Origin: Algoriphagus mannitolivorans DSM 15301
Lineage (GTDB): Bacteria; Bacteroidota; Bacteroidia; Cytophagales; Cyclobacteriaceae
DNA length: 64,000 nucleotides
Direction of reading: 5' to 3'
Assembly (NCBI RefSeq): GCF_000429425.1
Contig: NZ_KE386902.1
Span: 113,481 to 177,480, forward strand
Part shown: positions 26,325 through 35,786 of the stretch, in pieces
How the letters are laid out: each line of letters opens with the position of its first letter
Position numbering within the stretch: the stretch's first letter is position 1
Notes under the pieces: generated by a model
Seen by the model: only the letters and a program-made list of their open reading frames with translations
Told to the model about the DNA's origin: nothing
Databases searched by the model: none
Translations under genes and position numbers: made by a program

Positions 26325-26642
26325 TTATTTGGTTGAAGTTGACTTTTTGGAGAAGTCCAATGAAATGGCTGACTTTTCGACTTTCACTTTCAATCCCCGG
26401 TCCAATTCCAAGAAGACTACATCGCCTTCTACACTGGATACTTTACCGTGGATTCCGCCGATAGTTACGACTTCATCTCCTTTTTTAATGTCTTCGATAA
26501 ACTTCTTGGTTTCTTTTTGTTTTTTCTGCTGAGGTCTGATCATGAAAAAGTACATGATCAGGATAATGGAACCAAAGAGAAAAACCTGTCCAAGAATACC
26601 TGCACCTCCTGCTGAGGCTTGGGCCAAAAGAGTACTTAACAT
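26325..26642 (-). CDS. yajC: Preprotein translocase subunit YajC
   Basis: Small single-span inner-membrane accessory of the SecDF complex, 105 aa. The membrane helix (about 17-36) is followed by the hallmark MIRPQQKKQKETKKF and a short beta domain (GDEVVTIGGIHGKVSSVEGD), with a Ser/Lys-rich tail. It follows the DUF1573 gene by four bases within the nusB-coaE run. It is not essential in E. coli and supports protein secretion. Confidence 0.95.
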   Translation of the reverse strand: MLSTLLAQASAGGAGILGQVFLFGSIILIMYFFMIRPQQKKQKETKKFIEDIKKGDEVVTIGGIHGKVSSVEGDVVFLELDRGLKVKVEKSAISLDFSKKSTSTK

Positions 26643-26646
26643 GTGC

Positions 26647-27180
26647 TTATCTCTTCAGTGGTCCAGTTGGTGCCGCAGCTCCGGCTAATTTAGGAGTGAC
26701 AGAACCCTTCATTTGAAGTCTGGTCACCGTCGGGTTGGTGTTGGCCTGAATGGTAACGGTAGGGGCTTGAGCTCCGGACTTTGCAGCAGAGTTGAATACA
26801 ACTTTCACAAAGCCTTGTTCACCTGGTTGCACAGGAGTTTTAGTCCAATCAGGGCTGGTACAGCCACAAGAAGCGGTAATGTTGGAAATGACCAATGGAG
26901 CTTGACCGTTGTTGGTGAAGTTGAAGACATGCTCGATGATTTGGCCTTCGTTGATGTTGCCAAAATCATATTCCATTTCTTTAAATTCAAATGCACCTAG
27001 AGTACTTGGGTCAGCAGAAGTAGCAGCCTGAGCATTTACTGGGGTAACAGCTGTATTCTGATTTTCCAGTTGAGCAATTTTGTCTTCTAGAGCTTGGATT
27101 TTTGCGGCTTGATCATCTTTTGCACCGCAGGCTCCCATAAGTAGGGCTAAAGCCAGTGCGCTAAGTAATTTGATTTTCAT
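26647..27180 (-). CDS. DUF1573 domain lipoprotein
   Basis: A 177-aa predicted lipoprotein: signal peptide with lipobox MGAC (lipid-bearing C18), a short coiled coil (IQALEDKIAQLENQNTA, about 29-45) and a DUF1573 domain (about 64-160). The domain contains EMEYDFGNINEGQIIEHVF and the conserved ITASCGCTSPDWTKTPVQPG, an Ig-like fold common in Bacteroidota. Function unknown; it may bind cell-envelope partners through the Cys-containing loop. It lies one base after ytxH. Confidence 0.88.
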   Translation of the reverse strand: MKIKLLSALALALLMGACGAKDDQAAKIQALEDKIAQLENQNTAVTPVNAQAATSADPSTLGAFEFKEMEYDFGNINEGQIIEHVFNFTNNGQAPLVISNITASCGCTSPDWTKTPVQPGEQGFVKVVFNSAAKSGAQAPTVTIQANTNPTVTRLQMKGSVTPKLAGAAAPTGPLKR

Positions 27181-27181
27181 A

Positions 27182-27484
27182 TCAGTTTTTACCTTGGTTG
27201 ATTTGTTCGATTAATTTATTGACATCGCTGAGTAAGTTTTCAGCTTTGTTTTTTGCTTCGGAGATGACTCTTTTTCCTTCGGATTTGGCTTCGTTGAGAT
27301 GGACTTCTTTTCCTTCCATTAGCTCATCGATCAAATCTTCCAACTCCTTTTTGTATTTGGAGAGTTGAAAAGAAAGTTTGTCTCGGGTATTTGCGCCAGT
27401 ATCCGGTGCAAATAGGATCCCTAAGGCAGCGCCGACTCCGGCACCTACCATAAATGCAAGTAAGGAATTGCTGCTCTTGCTCAT
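27182..27484 (-). CDS. YtxH domain protein
   Basis: A 100-aa small protein with one glycine/alanine-rich membrane segment (about 8-27: LAFMVGAGVGAALGILFAPDTGANTR) and a long amphipathic, Lys/Glu-rich helix likely to form a coiled coil. This is the YtxH family, seen as a general-stress gene in Bacillus; function unknown. It lies six bases after nusB and one base before the DUF1573 gene. Confidence 0.88.
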   Translation of the reverse strand: MSKSSNSLLAFMVGAGVGAALGILFAPDTGANTRDKLSFQLSKYKKELEDLIDELMEGKEVHLNEAKSEGKRVISEAKNKAENLLSDVNKLIEQINQGKN

Positions 27485-27490
27485 AGTTGT

Positions 27491-28675
27491 TTATTTATTG
27501 TCTAAAAGTCCACGACCACTCTTACGAATTTGGCCGCTTTCGGTTAATTCTTTTGATAAAACATCCAGCAAACCGTTGACAAATTGCTTGCTTTTTGGGG
27601 TGCTGTATGTCTTGGAAATATCAATGTATTCATTGATAGTAACTTTGACTGGAATGCTAGGAAAATTCTTCATTTCTGCCAAAGCCATGGAAATGATGAT
27701 TTTATCGGTGAAGGCCAGCCTGTCAATATCCCAGTTTTTGGTTTTTTGAGAGATCAAAGTCTTACTTTCTGCATCATTTTCAATCGTGAAGTTAAAGATA
27801 TTTTGAAAAAACTCTTTATCCTCTTCCCAGTTGATGGCGATTTGTGGAAGTTCCTGATCTTCTGCTTCTCCTGTCTCCGCACCGAATTTTAACACCTTGG
27901 AAGCCAAACTTCTGACTACCGCTTTGTTTTCAGTCCAATTGAGATCTTTTTCGGAGAAGTAATTTAGGATCACTTCGTTTTTGAAGATTATTTTTTTCAA
28001 CAGATCATCAACCACTTCAAAATCCTGAGCTATACTCGGGTTGTTAATTTTCAGATACTCTTGGTAAGGCTCTGATGGCTTGATGTAATCTCTAAACCAT
28101 TCCCTGATTTCCAACTCGATGTCATCCAAGTTAACATTGTTTCGGGCCACAGCGTTCCGATAGTCCTGAGATTCACGGATGTTTTCCAATACTTTGTTCT
28201 GAACCAGGTTGAGTTCATTGCCAAATCCCACGGGCTGATCACCGGCAAACTTTTTCTTTTTCTCCATTTCCTTCGCCACATGCTGGGCAAAGGCTTGAAG
28301 TAATTCGATGGCCAATAAATAAAGCTGAGGAATTCTCTCCGCGGAGATGACCATGTTTTTTAGCAAAAAATCCCGGTCTTTTTGATTGGCCAGGTGAAAT
28401 TGCTTGAGCGCATCCAAAACCACTTGTTTGATTTTAGGACTGGCGTCGGAAGATTTTAGGACGGATTGGTTTTCCAGATTTTGATCAAAGAGCTTGACAG
28501 CCTCTTCGGCATCCCGATTGAGAGCAGCCTTATCCTGAAACTCCATACTGTTGAGGTCAGGAAGGAAAGACGCCCTTATGAAGTCTTTGGCTAGGTTTAG
28601 ATTGGATCCTTTGCACTGTTCATAAGCATATAGATTTTGAAATGCCTTGACTCTGAGGATTCTTCTGTTGAGCAT
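27491..28675 (-). CDS. nusB: Transcription antitermination factor NusB (long Bacteroidota form)
   Basis: NusB binds boxA RNA with NusE/S10 in rRNA antitermination. The ATG at 28675 (MLNRRILRVKAFQNLYAYEQ) is taken as start; the frame is open another 34 codons upstream but that part overlaps a terminator. The NusB fold is recognisable in the C-terminal 140 residues (RLAFTDKIIISMALAEM, PVKVTINEYIDISKTYSTPKS, FVNGLLD). The preceding part of about 230 residues is largely helical and charged. Total length is 394 aa against about 140 in E. coli. It heads the run ending in coaE. Confidence 0.92.
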   Translation of the reverse strand: MLNRRILRVKAFQNLYAYEQCKGSNLNLAKDFIRASFLPDLNSMEFQDKAALNRDAEEAVKLFDQNLENQSVLKSSDASPKIKQVVLDALKQFHLANQKDRDFLLKNMVISAERIPQLYLLAIELLQAFAQHVAKEMEKKKKFAGDQPVGFGNELNLVQNKVLENIRESQDYRNAVARNNVNLDDIELEIREWFRDYIKPSEPYQEYLKINNPSIAQDFEVVDDLLKKIIFKNEVILNYFSEKDLNWTENKAVVRSLASKVLKFGAETGEAEDQELPQIAINWEEDKEFFQNIFNFTIENDAESKTLISQKTKNWDIDRLAFTDKIIISMALAEMKNFPSIPVKVTINEYIDISKTYSTPKSKQFVNGLLDVLSKELTESGQIRKSGRGLLDNK

Positions 28676-28739
28676 AATATTCTTAAAGAGCTGTAAATAT
28701 AGGGATTTTGATATTGCTTCTCTTAGCCTAGAGAGGACA

Positions 28740-28774
28740 AAAAAACCACCGGAATAGGAATCCCGGTGGTTTTT
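28740..28774 (-). terminator. Terminator of the leucine dehydrogenase-like gene
   Basis: A 12-base-pair stem (AAAAACCACCGG/CCGGTGGTTTTT) with a 10-base loop. On the minus strand it is followed by a T-run and lies 19 bases past the dehydrogenase stop, upstream of nusB. Confidence 0.88.
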
Positions 28775-28793
28775 CAATCAAGTGTGTTAAGTA

Positions 28794-29894
28794 TTAAAAA
28801 GGAAGTTTTACTCTTCCGATAGATTCAATTCTAGCTTTGGCAGCCTGGATGGCAGCTTCTTGGGCAGGGATGTTCTCCTTCTCAGACTTATCCAAGATGC
28901 TTAGGCATGTGTCATAGATTTTTTCGGTTTGGGCAAAAACCAATTCTTTGTGGTAGTCACCAAAGTATTCTGCACCTACATTGATTACCCCTCCGGCATT
29001 GATCAGGAAGTCTGGAGCATAAATGATACCCTTTTCCATCAGGATTTTACCATGCTTCGCTTCATCTTTTAGCTGGTTGTTCGCACCACCAGCTACTACT
29101 TTGCACTTCAATCGGTCGATTGTTTGATCATTGATGGTAGCACCCAGCGCACATGGAGCATAGATGTCCATTGGCAAATCATAAATCACATTCGGATCAA
29201 CCACCGTAGCGCCAGTTGCTTTGGAAATTTCCTTCAGCTTGTCTTCGAAAATATCTGTAATCATGATCTCGGCACCTTCTTTCACTAAGTAGTCGATTAG
29301 ATACTTACCCACCTGTCCGACACCTTGTACGCCGATTTTTTTGCCTTGCAGGGAATCTGTTCCAAAGGCTTTTTTAGCGGCAGCTTTCATTCCCATGTAA
29401 ACTCCGTAAGCAGTTACCGGAGAAGGGTCGCCAGCGCCTCCTTTGATTTGGGGAAGACCCGTCACATGGCGCGTTTCCATGGCGATGTATTCCATGTCGG
29501 AAGTCTTCATGTTGACGTCCTCAGCGGTCACATATCTTCCGCCTAAGCTCTCCACAAATCGTCCAAATCTTCTCAGGAAGGCTTCATTTTTCAATTTTGG
29601 ATCACCGATGATTACGGCCTTTCCTCCGCCAAGATTAAGTCCAGCTAGGGAGTTCTTGAAAGTCATTCCTCTTGAAAGTCTCAATACATCGGTAATTGCC
29701 TCTTCTTCGGTAGCGTAAGGCCACATGCGAGTTCCACCCAAGGCTGGACCCAGCGTGGTGTTATGAATGCCGATCAAAGCCTTCAAACCGGTTGCCTGAT
29801 CGTGGCAAATGACCAATTGTTCGTGGTCCATCGTGGTGATCTGTCCAAAAATGGATCCTTCATTCACCGTATCCGTTGTTTTAATCTCTAGCAT
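28794..29894 (-). CDS. Leucine/phenylalanine/valine dehydrogenase-like enzyme
   Basis: NAD-dependent oxidative deamination of a branched-chain or aromatic amino acid; cytoplasmic, 366 aa. The Glu/Leu/Phe/Val dehydrogenase signature with the catalytic lysine is intact: GGTRMWPYATEEEAITDVLR, MTFKNSLAGLNLGGGKAVI. The Rossmann motif GVQGVGQVGKYL follows. Length and sequence fit leucine dehydrogenase best, but the exact substrate is not certain. It is bracketed by its own terminator and a divergent ABC transporter gene, so it is probably monocistronic. Confidence 0.9.
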   Translation of the reverse strand: MLEIKTTDTVNEGSIFGQITTMDHEQLVICHDQATGLKALIGIHNTTLGPALGGTRMWPYATEEEAITDVLRLSRGMTFKNSLAGLNLGGGKAVIIGDPKLKNEAFLRRFGRFVESLGGRYVTAEDVNMKTSDMEYIAMETRHVTGLPQIKGGAGDPSPVTAYGVYMGMKAAAKKAFGTDSLQGKKIGVQGVGQVGKYLIDYLVKEGAEIMITDIFEDKLKEISKATGATVVDPNVIYDLPMDIYAPCALGATINDQTIDRLKCKVVAGGANNQLKDEAKHGKILMEKGIIYAPDFLINAGGVINVGAEYFGDYHKELVFAQTEKIYDTCLSILDKSEKENIPAQEAAIQAAKARIESIGRVKLPF

Positions 29895-30038
29895 GGAACT
29901 TAGCTTTTTAGAATGTGTTATATTTGGGTCAAAACCTTGGAAAAAGGCAGATACAAAATTAAATACTTTTATCTGCCTTCAAAAGAATCCTGTCGGAAGT
30001 TTCTTTAAGAATAATTTAGATTTTAAAGCTTTTATTTG

Positions 30039-31829
30039 GTGAAGCCACTTTGGAGATTAAATAAGTATTTGTTGAAATACAAGGGATTGTTGCTGTTGGG
30101 GATACTATTTACTGTGATCTCCAACGTTTTCGTAATAATTCCGGCCCAGCTTGTAAGAATAGCAATAGATTATGTGGTTCAGAGTTTGACGCTTTTTAGG
30201 CCACTTACCAAGGGAGGATTAGGAGAATTTGCCAGAGAAAATTTTCTTCAATATGTACTGATTTTCGGGGTGTTGATTTTGGTAATGGCCTTATTGAGAG
30301 GATTTTTCCTCTTTTTGATTCGGCAAACGATCATCATCATGTCCAGAAGGGTGGAGTATGACATGAAGAATGAAATTTTTGAACACTACCAGAATCTTCC
30401 GCTCAGCTTTTACAGGAAAAACAGCACCGGCGACCTCATGGCAAGAATCTCTGAGGATGTCAGTAGAGTTCGGATGTATTTGGGCCCTGCGATTATGTAT
30501 GGTTTGAATCTTTTAATTCTTTTTCCATTGGTGATTTCCTACATGATCTCTGTCAATGCAGAACTCACATTTTACTCCTTGTTGCCACTTCCCGTACTCT
30601 CACTGAGTATCTATTTTGTCAATAATCTGATCAATGAGCGATCTGAAAAAATCCAGAGAAGTCTTTCTGGTTTGAGTACCTATGTTCAGGAAGCCTTTTC
30701 GGGGATTAGAGTGATCAAGGCGTTTGTTCGGGAAGAGGATTCTGCGAGAGAGTTTACCGTTCAAAGTGAAGAATACAAGGAAAAATCCATTGATCTCACG
30801 AAAGTTAACGCTCTGTTTTTCCCCCTGATTATGGCCCTAGTGGGGATCTCAACCATCATCACGGTATATGTAGGCGGGATGCAGGTTATTAGTGGAGAAA
30901 TCGGCTACGGCGTCATTGCGGAATTCATTCTTTATGTGAACATGCTGACTTGGCCGGTGACATCGCTGGGTTGGGTGACCAGCATAGTCCAGCGTGCCGC
31001 TGCCTCACAAGTGCGGATCAATGAGTTTTTGGATGCTAAAAACGACATCGTCAGCACTGAAAATTTGGAAGTCAGCATCAATGGGGACATTGTAGTCAAA
31101 GACCTGACATTTGTGTATCCTGATTCCGGGATCAAAGCTTTGGATCAGGTGTCATTTGAAATCAAAGCAGGACAAACCTTGGGGATAATCGGAACAACCG
31201 GTTCCGGAAAATCTACAGTGGCCAACTTGCTGATGCGGATGTATGATCCTTCTCAAGGTCAAATTTTGATTGATCAAAAAGATATTCGTCGATATCAAGT
31301 TGCAGATTTGAGGAGACAAATAGGATATGTTCCTCAGGACGTATTCCTGTTCTCAGATACCATTGCCAACAACATCGGATTTGGTCTGGATCGCCCTGAA
31401 CGCTCTTTGATCGAGCAAGCTGCCAAAGACGCTGATGTGTATCAAAATATTGTCGATTTCCCGAAAGGATTTGAGACCATGCTCGGTGAAAGGGGAATTA
31501 CCTTGTCTGGTGGACAAAAACAAAGAGTCTCCATAGCACGGGCAATTGCCAAAGAACCCAAGATTCTGATCTTGGATGATTGCCTTTCAGCGGTAGATAC
31601 CAAAACGGAAAATGCCATTCTTTCTGCCCTGAAAAACATCATGAAAGACAGAACTTCGGTGATCATTTCTCACCGGGTATCTTCAGCAAAGCTTGCAGAT
31701 CATATCATCGTATTGGATGATGGTAAGATCATTGAGAAAGGGAACCACGAATCTCTGATGGCGCAGAAGGGGGTCTATGCCGAGCTATACGAAAAACAAA
31801 CTCAGACAAGCGAGACAATTGAGGAGTAA
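30039..31829 (+). CDS. ABC exporter, fused permease-ATPase
   Basis: MdlA/MsbA-type half transporter, 596 aa: six membrane helices (about 18-300) and an ATPase domain. The ATPase domain carries Walker A GTTGSGKSTV, signature LSGGQKQR, Walker B ILILDDCLSAVD and H-loop ISHRVSS. The residue after Walker B is Asp instead of the usual catalytic Glu, as in the weak half of heterodimeric exporters. No ATG is available nearby: the start is GTG at 30039 (or TTG at 30036). The substrate is unknown (lipid or drug are typical). Single gene. Confidence 0.9.
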   Translation: MKPLWRLNKYLLKYKGLLLLGILFTVISNVFVIIPAQLVRIAIDYVVQSLTLFRPLTKGGLGEFARENFLQYVLIFGVLILVMALLRGFFLFLIRQTIIIMSRRVEYDMKNEIFEHYQNLPLSFYRKNSTGDLMARISEDVSRVRMYLGPAIMYGLNLLILFPLVISYMISVNAELTFYSLLPLPVLSLSIYFVNNLINERSEKIQRSLSGLSTYVQEAFSGIRVIKAFVREEDSAREFTVQSEEYKEKSIDLTKVNALFFPLIMALVGISTIITVYVGGMQVISGEIGYGVIAEFILYVNMLTWPVTSLGWVTSIVQRAAASQVRINEFLDAKNDIVSTENLEVSINGDIVVKDLTFVYPDSGIKALDQVSFEIKAGQTLGIIGTTGSGKSTVANLLMRMYDPSQGQILIDQKDIRRYQVADLRRQIGYVPQDVFLFSDTIANNIGFGLDRPERSLIEQAAKDADVYQNIVDFPKGFETMLGERGITLSGGQKQRVSIARAIAKEPKILILDDCLSAVDTKTENAILSALKNIMKDRTSVIISHRVSSAKLADHIIVLDDGKIIEKGNHESLMAQKGVYAELYEKQTQTSETIEE

Positions 31830-31888
31830 AAGAGTTCCTTTGTTCAATTTTTCCTATCTTGATCATTCCAAGACCAAATTCTCAAAAT

Positions 31889-32212
31889 ATGGAAAAGAAG
31901 AAAAACCCAACTGCAGAGATTGAAGAAGTCCTGCAGGAAATCGGTCAAAAGATTGAAGAATTGGTGAAGAAAGGGGCTGAGGCAGGTGCAGATGTAAAAG
32001 AAGACATCGAGCAGAAGATCAAAGACTTGAAAGAGAATAAAACCACTTTGGAAGGTGAACTCCAAAAGGCCAAAGAACTTTTGAAAAAGGAGTTCAAAGA
32101 AAAAAAGGAAGAAATGGAGCCTAGACTCAAAGAGTCAAAGGGGTTCTTCAGAGAGGGACTCCGGCAGTTAGGACTTGCGTTCAAGGCGATATTTGGCAAA
32201 TCATCCAAATAA
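31889..32212 (+). CDS. Small Lys/Glu-rich coiled-coil protein
   Basis: A 107-aa soluble protein of charged heptads (for example EDIEQKIKDLKENKTTLEGE) with no signal peptide, ending in GLAFKAIFGKSSK. The ATG at 31889 (MEKKKNPTAEIEEVLQ) is preferred over an upstream in-frame TTG at 31859. I do not recognise a named family. It may be an apolipoprotein-like or stress-related helical protein. It is the last plus-strand gene before the convergent prolyl isomerases. Confidence 0.6.
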   Translation: MEKKKNPTAEIEEVLQEIGQKIEELVKKGAEAGADVKEDIEQKIKDLKENKTTLEGELQKAKELLKKEFKEKKEEMEPRLKESKGFFREGLRQLGLAFKAIFGKSSK

Positions 32213-32240
32213 CCCTCCCAAAAGCTTACCGAATTAAAAC

Positions 32241-32275
32241 AAAAAAGCTCAGGCGCTGAACCTGAGCTTTCTTCG
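32241..32275. terminator. Bidirectional terminator between coiled-coil gene and PPIase gene
   Basis: Ten-base-pair stem (AAAGCTCAGG/CCTGAGCTTT) with a 7-base loop. On the minus strand it is followed by TTTTGTTTT, so it serves the PPIase gene best. On the plus strand a weaker T-rich tail follows. Confidence 0.85.
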
Positions 32276-32287
32276 TTTAGGAACTTT

Positions 32288-33652
32288 TTATTTTTGCTGA
32301 AGGACATTGCAGCGGTCGTAGGCTGGGTCAATGTCTATGAATACATCTTCTTTGGCAGTCAAAAACCATTTTTCCAAAACTTCATCTTCTTTTCTTCTCA
32401 AGGTAGCTGCCTTCATTTTCTCGTAATCATCCTGGAGATTGGCCTTATGAGCTGGATATCTTGCTTTGTAATAGAGAATCCGAACTTTGGTACCCTCTCT
32501 AGGATCTTCAAATCGAATTGGCCTGGTAATGTCTCCCACCTTCATGGTGTCGATGGTGAAATACAATACCGGATCTTCCAAAGTTCTCAAAGAAAGCCGG
32601 TTGGAATTGGTAGATGGGTCGGTGAAAAATCCACCTGCATCTGAGGTAGTTCTGTCTTGGGAATATTCCTTCGCGGCCTTGGCAAATTCGATTTTGCCGT
32701 CTTGAATTTCCTTTTTCAAGCTATCCAAATAGCGCTCCGCTTTCTTAATATCTTCCTCGGTAGCGGTTGGAATTCGAAGAATATGTCGGGTATTGTAAGT
32801 GGCCCCTCTGTTTTCCAAAAGCTGGATCATATGAAAACCAAACTGGGTTTCTACAGGATCACTGATTTCTCCCTGACGGAGGCTCAAAGCAGTAGCTTCA
32901 TATTCTGGTGCCAATTCTCCTCTTCTGAAAAAACCTAAGTCACCTCCTTGAGCAGCAGAACCTGGGTCCATAGAGTATCTTTTTGCCAAATCCGCAAAAT
33001 CAGCCTTGCCGTCCAAAATGTCCTGTTTGAATTTGGACAATTGGGCAATTATTTCTTCCCGTACTTTGGGATTGACGGTGGGTTTGCGGACGATTTGTCC
33101 TACCGTAGCTTCAGAAGTAAATAGCGGTAAGGAATCTCGCGGAATGCTGTTGAAGAAAGCTCTCACTTCAGCCGGGGAAACTGTGATTCCTTCTGTGATT
33201 TTATTTCTCATTCGCTGAACAATCAATTGTTCCCGAATGACATCTTCAATTTCTGATTTGAGCTGATCGGCGGTTTTTCCATATACCTCGACCAATACAC
33301 TTTCATCTCCGCCGAATTGCTGCATGACAGCATTGAATCGGTTGTCCACCTGCAGCATCACCTCAGCATCGGTAACTATCACGGAATCGATCTCCGCCTT
33401 GGCAACCATCAGTTTGTTGATCATCAGGGATTCAAAAACATCACAACGGGATGGGGCAGCCATTCCTTGTTGGGATTGGGCTACAGCCTCAATGTAGGTT
33501 TTCTGAACATCTGATTCCAGAAGGATATTGTTGTTCACTTTGGCAACGATCTTATCCAATACCTGTCCAGTGGGTTGAGTCTCCTGGGCGAATACTGCTG
33601 TGAAGGGCAGAAAGAAAAACAGGAAGGATTTTAGTCGTTTTTTAAATTTCAT
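32288..33652 (-). CDS. SurA-like periplasmic peptidylprolyl isomerase (shorter copy)
   Basis: Periplasmic chaperone/prolyl isomerase of the SurA type that helps outer-membrane proteins fold, 454 aa from the ATG at 33652 (MKFKKRLKSFLFFFLPFTAV), with signal peptide. The N-terminal SurA helical domain is followed by two parvulin (PPIC) domains. The first contains AKRYSMDPGSAAQGGDLGFFRRGEL and FGFHMIQL, the second KEYSQDRTTSDAGG. A frame extension of four codons upstream is less likely. It lies 46 bases downstream of a second SurA-like gene. Confidence 0.9.
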   Translation of the reverse strand: MKFKKRLKSFLFFFLPFTAVFAQETQPTGQVLDKIVAKVNNNILLESDVQKTYIEAVAQSQQGMAAPSRCDVFESLMINKLMVAKAEIDSVIVTDAEVMLQVDNRFNAVMQQFGGDESVLVEVYGKTADQLKSEIEDVIREQLIVQRMRNKITEGITVSPAEVRAFFNSIPRDSLPLFTSEATVGQIVRKPTVNPKVREEIIAQLSKFKQDILDGKADFADLAKRYSMDPGSAAQGGDLGFFRRGELAPEYEATALSLRQGEISDPVETQFGFHMIQLLENRGATYNTRHILRIPTATEEDIKKAERYLDSLKKEIQDGKIEFAKAAKEYSQDRTTSDAGGFFTDPSTNSNRLSLRTLEDPVLYFTIDTMKVGDITRPIRFEDPREGTKVRILYYKARYPAHKANLQDDYEKMKAATLRRKEDEVLEKWFLTAKEDVFIDIDPAYDRCNVLQQK

Positions 33653-33698
33653 AGGGATAAACATAATCTGAGATTCAAAGATCTGATCTCTTTGTCGG

Positions 33699-35696
33699 CT
33701 ATTGGTTCAGGGCTAAATAAGTTTCTTCTTTGATGGAAGAGTTTATCACAACCGGATATTTGGATTTCAATTTTGAAACAAGAGTCTCCTCAAGATATTC
33801 TTGGTAATCGCGGATTACCAATCCCCTGGATTCCTCAAATTTCCTAGGTCCAGCAGGGAATTTCTGTCCTGTCAGGACTAAATAAGTGTGGCCATCGGCT
33901 TTGACTTCCTGATAGCTTTTGGAAGGGTCAATCAAAGATAAAACCGGGTGATTTCTGTATTCGAAAATGCCTGACTCGGTCTGATAAGCTAATGGTGTTT
34001 TTGCCTTGATCTGGTTTTCGAAGGATTGGATAATGGTTTCATTATATCCATTCCCTTGTAAATGGGATTTGGCTGCGTCCAAGCCTTTAGGATCCAGTAT
34101 TTTCACCACAAAGGACTCTATACGGTCATCCCACTGGTAGCTTTCGAGATTTTGCATATAATACTCACGCTGTCCCAGAGAGTCAGTGATTCCTCGCTCC
34201 CATACTTCCTTATTCATCAAAGAGAAAAGCAAAATGCCATCCCGGTATTCTTTTAGGAGCATTTGGTATTCCTTATTGGTAGACTCGAGGTCTTTTTCCT
34301 CAGCTTTCGCCAAAATTTCGGCAACATACCGGTCATACCAGAAGTCAAATGTTGGGACAGTGCCTCGGTAAGCAATCTCTTGGCTATCGATATATTTTCC
34401 CAGATCAGCAGCCGTGTAGGCTTTTCCCTGGAAAGTAAATAAAGGTTTTGCTCCTAAAGACTGGCTTTCCAAACGTGCGTTGAACTCAGATTTCGGTACC
34501 TCATTCAGTTGGCTGGAAAGTGCCTGTACGGAAGGCTCATTTTCCTGGAATCCGTACCTAGCTTTTTGGATTGCCACTACCTGGGACTGAATCACGCTGG
34601 ATCGGGAATCTCTTAATATCCTGGATCTGATGCTTTCTTCCAACTCCTCAAAAGTGTCAATTGGTCTTTTGGCTTCTAGACGGAGAATATGATAACCATA
34701 TTGGGTACGAAGTGGAGGTGATATTTCACCAAATTCGGTCAGTGAAAATGCTGCCATTTCAAATTCCGGAATCATATTTCCGACACCAAACCAAGGCAAT
34801 AAACCACCCCTGTCTTTGGTTCCCGGGTCCTCAGAGAAGTTCTTGACGATATCCTCCCAGATTGTTGACTCTTTTTGAATTTCAGTATAGATGTCGGCGA
34901 TTTTTCGTCGGGCGTTTTCTTCTTGAGTAGGGTCTTTGGGATCGAAGCGTACTAAAATATGAGAAACCCTCACCTGTCCTGGGTTGGGCTGTCGATCTTT
35001 TACTTGGATGATGTGGTAGCCAAAATTGGTCAAAACCGGGTCAGATACCTGTCCGACCTGAAGCCCATAAGCGGCGTCTTCAAAGGGCTGAACCATCTGA
35101 AGGCTGGTGAAATAGCCCAAGTCTCCCTTGTTGGTCTGCGCTGAAGGATCATCAGAATACTGAACTGCCAGATCATTGATATTTCCGGAGTTTTCGATTT
35201 CTGATTTTACTTTCAAAGCCATTTTTAGGACGATCAAGCTGTCCTCAGTCGTAGCATTTGGCGGAAACTGGAAAAGGACATGGCTGGCTCGGATAATTTC
35301 CTGCATTCTGGAATAAGCCTTGCGAAGTTCTCCCTCTTCAATGGAGTTTTTGATCAGAAAAGGCGCAATGAGGGTTTCTTTAAAAGACGCAAATTCCAAT
35401 TGGAATTCTTCAGTCTTGTCTAATCCCAATTCTTCAGCTTCACGGACTTTGAGCTGGTAATTGACGAATAATTCCAGATTTTCTTCAAATTCATCCCTGC
35501 TGATTCCCGGTGAGGATTTGTCGCCGCTACCTTTGGAAATAAGATATACCATATCATCCTTGTATACCGGCTTTCCTCCCACCGTCATCAATACAGATTG
35601 GTTTTGGGAGTTTTGGGCAAGGACACCAGAGGTAGGATTGCCCAGGAAGATGAAGATTAGCGAAAAAACGAATGCCGAAGCGGACCGGTGATTCAT
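33699..35696 (-). CDS. SurA-like periplasmic peptidylprolyl isomerase (longer copy)
   Basis: A 665-aa exported protein with a signal peptide and two parvulin domains in the first half: AVQYSDDPSAQTNKGDLGYFTS with FGYHIIQVKDRQP, and NFSEDPGTKDRGGLLPWFG with YGYHILRLEAKRP. A long C-terminal region (about 390-665) has no parvulin motif and ends in an anchor-free helical tail. It is the upstream gene of the pair and probably shares a transcript with the shorter copy, giving two chaperones for outer-membrane proteins. Confidence 0.88.
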   Translation of the reverse strand: MNHRSASAFVFSLIFIFLGNPTSGVLAQNSQNQSVLMTVGGKPVYKDDMVYLISKGSGDKSSPGISRDEFEENLELFVNYQLKVREAEELGLDKTEEFQLEFASFKETLIAPFLIKNSIEEGELRKAYSRMQEIIRASHVLFQFPPNATTEDSLIVLKMALKVKSEIENSGNINDLAVQYSDDPSAQTNKGDLGYFTSLQMVQPFEDAAYGLQVGQVSDPVLTNFGYHIIQVKDRQPNPGQVRVSHILVRFDPKDPTQEENARRKIADIYTEIQKESTIWEDIVKNFSEDPGTKDRGGLLPWFGVGNMIPEFEMAAFSLTEFGEISPPLRTQYGYHILRLEAKRPIDTFEELEESIRSRILRDSRSSVIQSQVVAIQKARYGFQENEPSVQALSSQLNEVPKSEFNARLESQSLGAKPLFTFQGKAYTAADLGKYIDSQEIAYRGTVPTFDFWYDRYVAEILAKAEEKDLESTNKEYQMLLKEYRDGILLFSLMNKEVWERGITDSLGQREYYMQNLESYQWDDRIESFVVKILDPKGLDAAKSHLQGNGYNETIIQSFENQIKAKTPLAYQTESGIFEYRNHPVLSLIDPSKSYQEVKADGHTYLVLTGQKFPAGPRKFEESRGLVIRDYQEYLEETLVSKLKSKYPVVINSSIKEETYLALNQ

Positions 35697-35786
35697 GTAT
35701 TGGTATTCCTTAATTTAGGATGCAATGTTACAAATTTATCAGTAATTCAGGGAGAAAGCCGATTGCCCTTAGGTATTTAACCAAAA

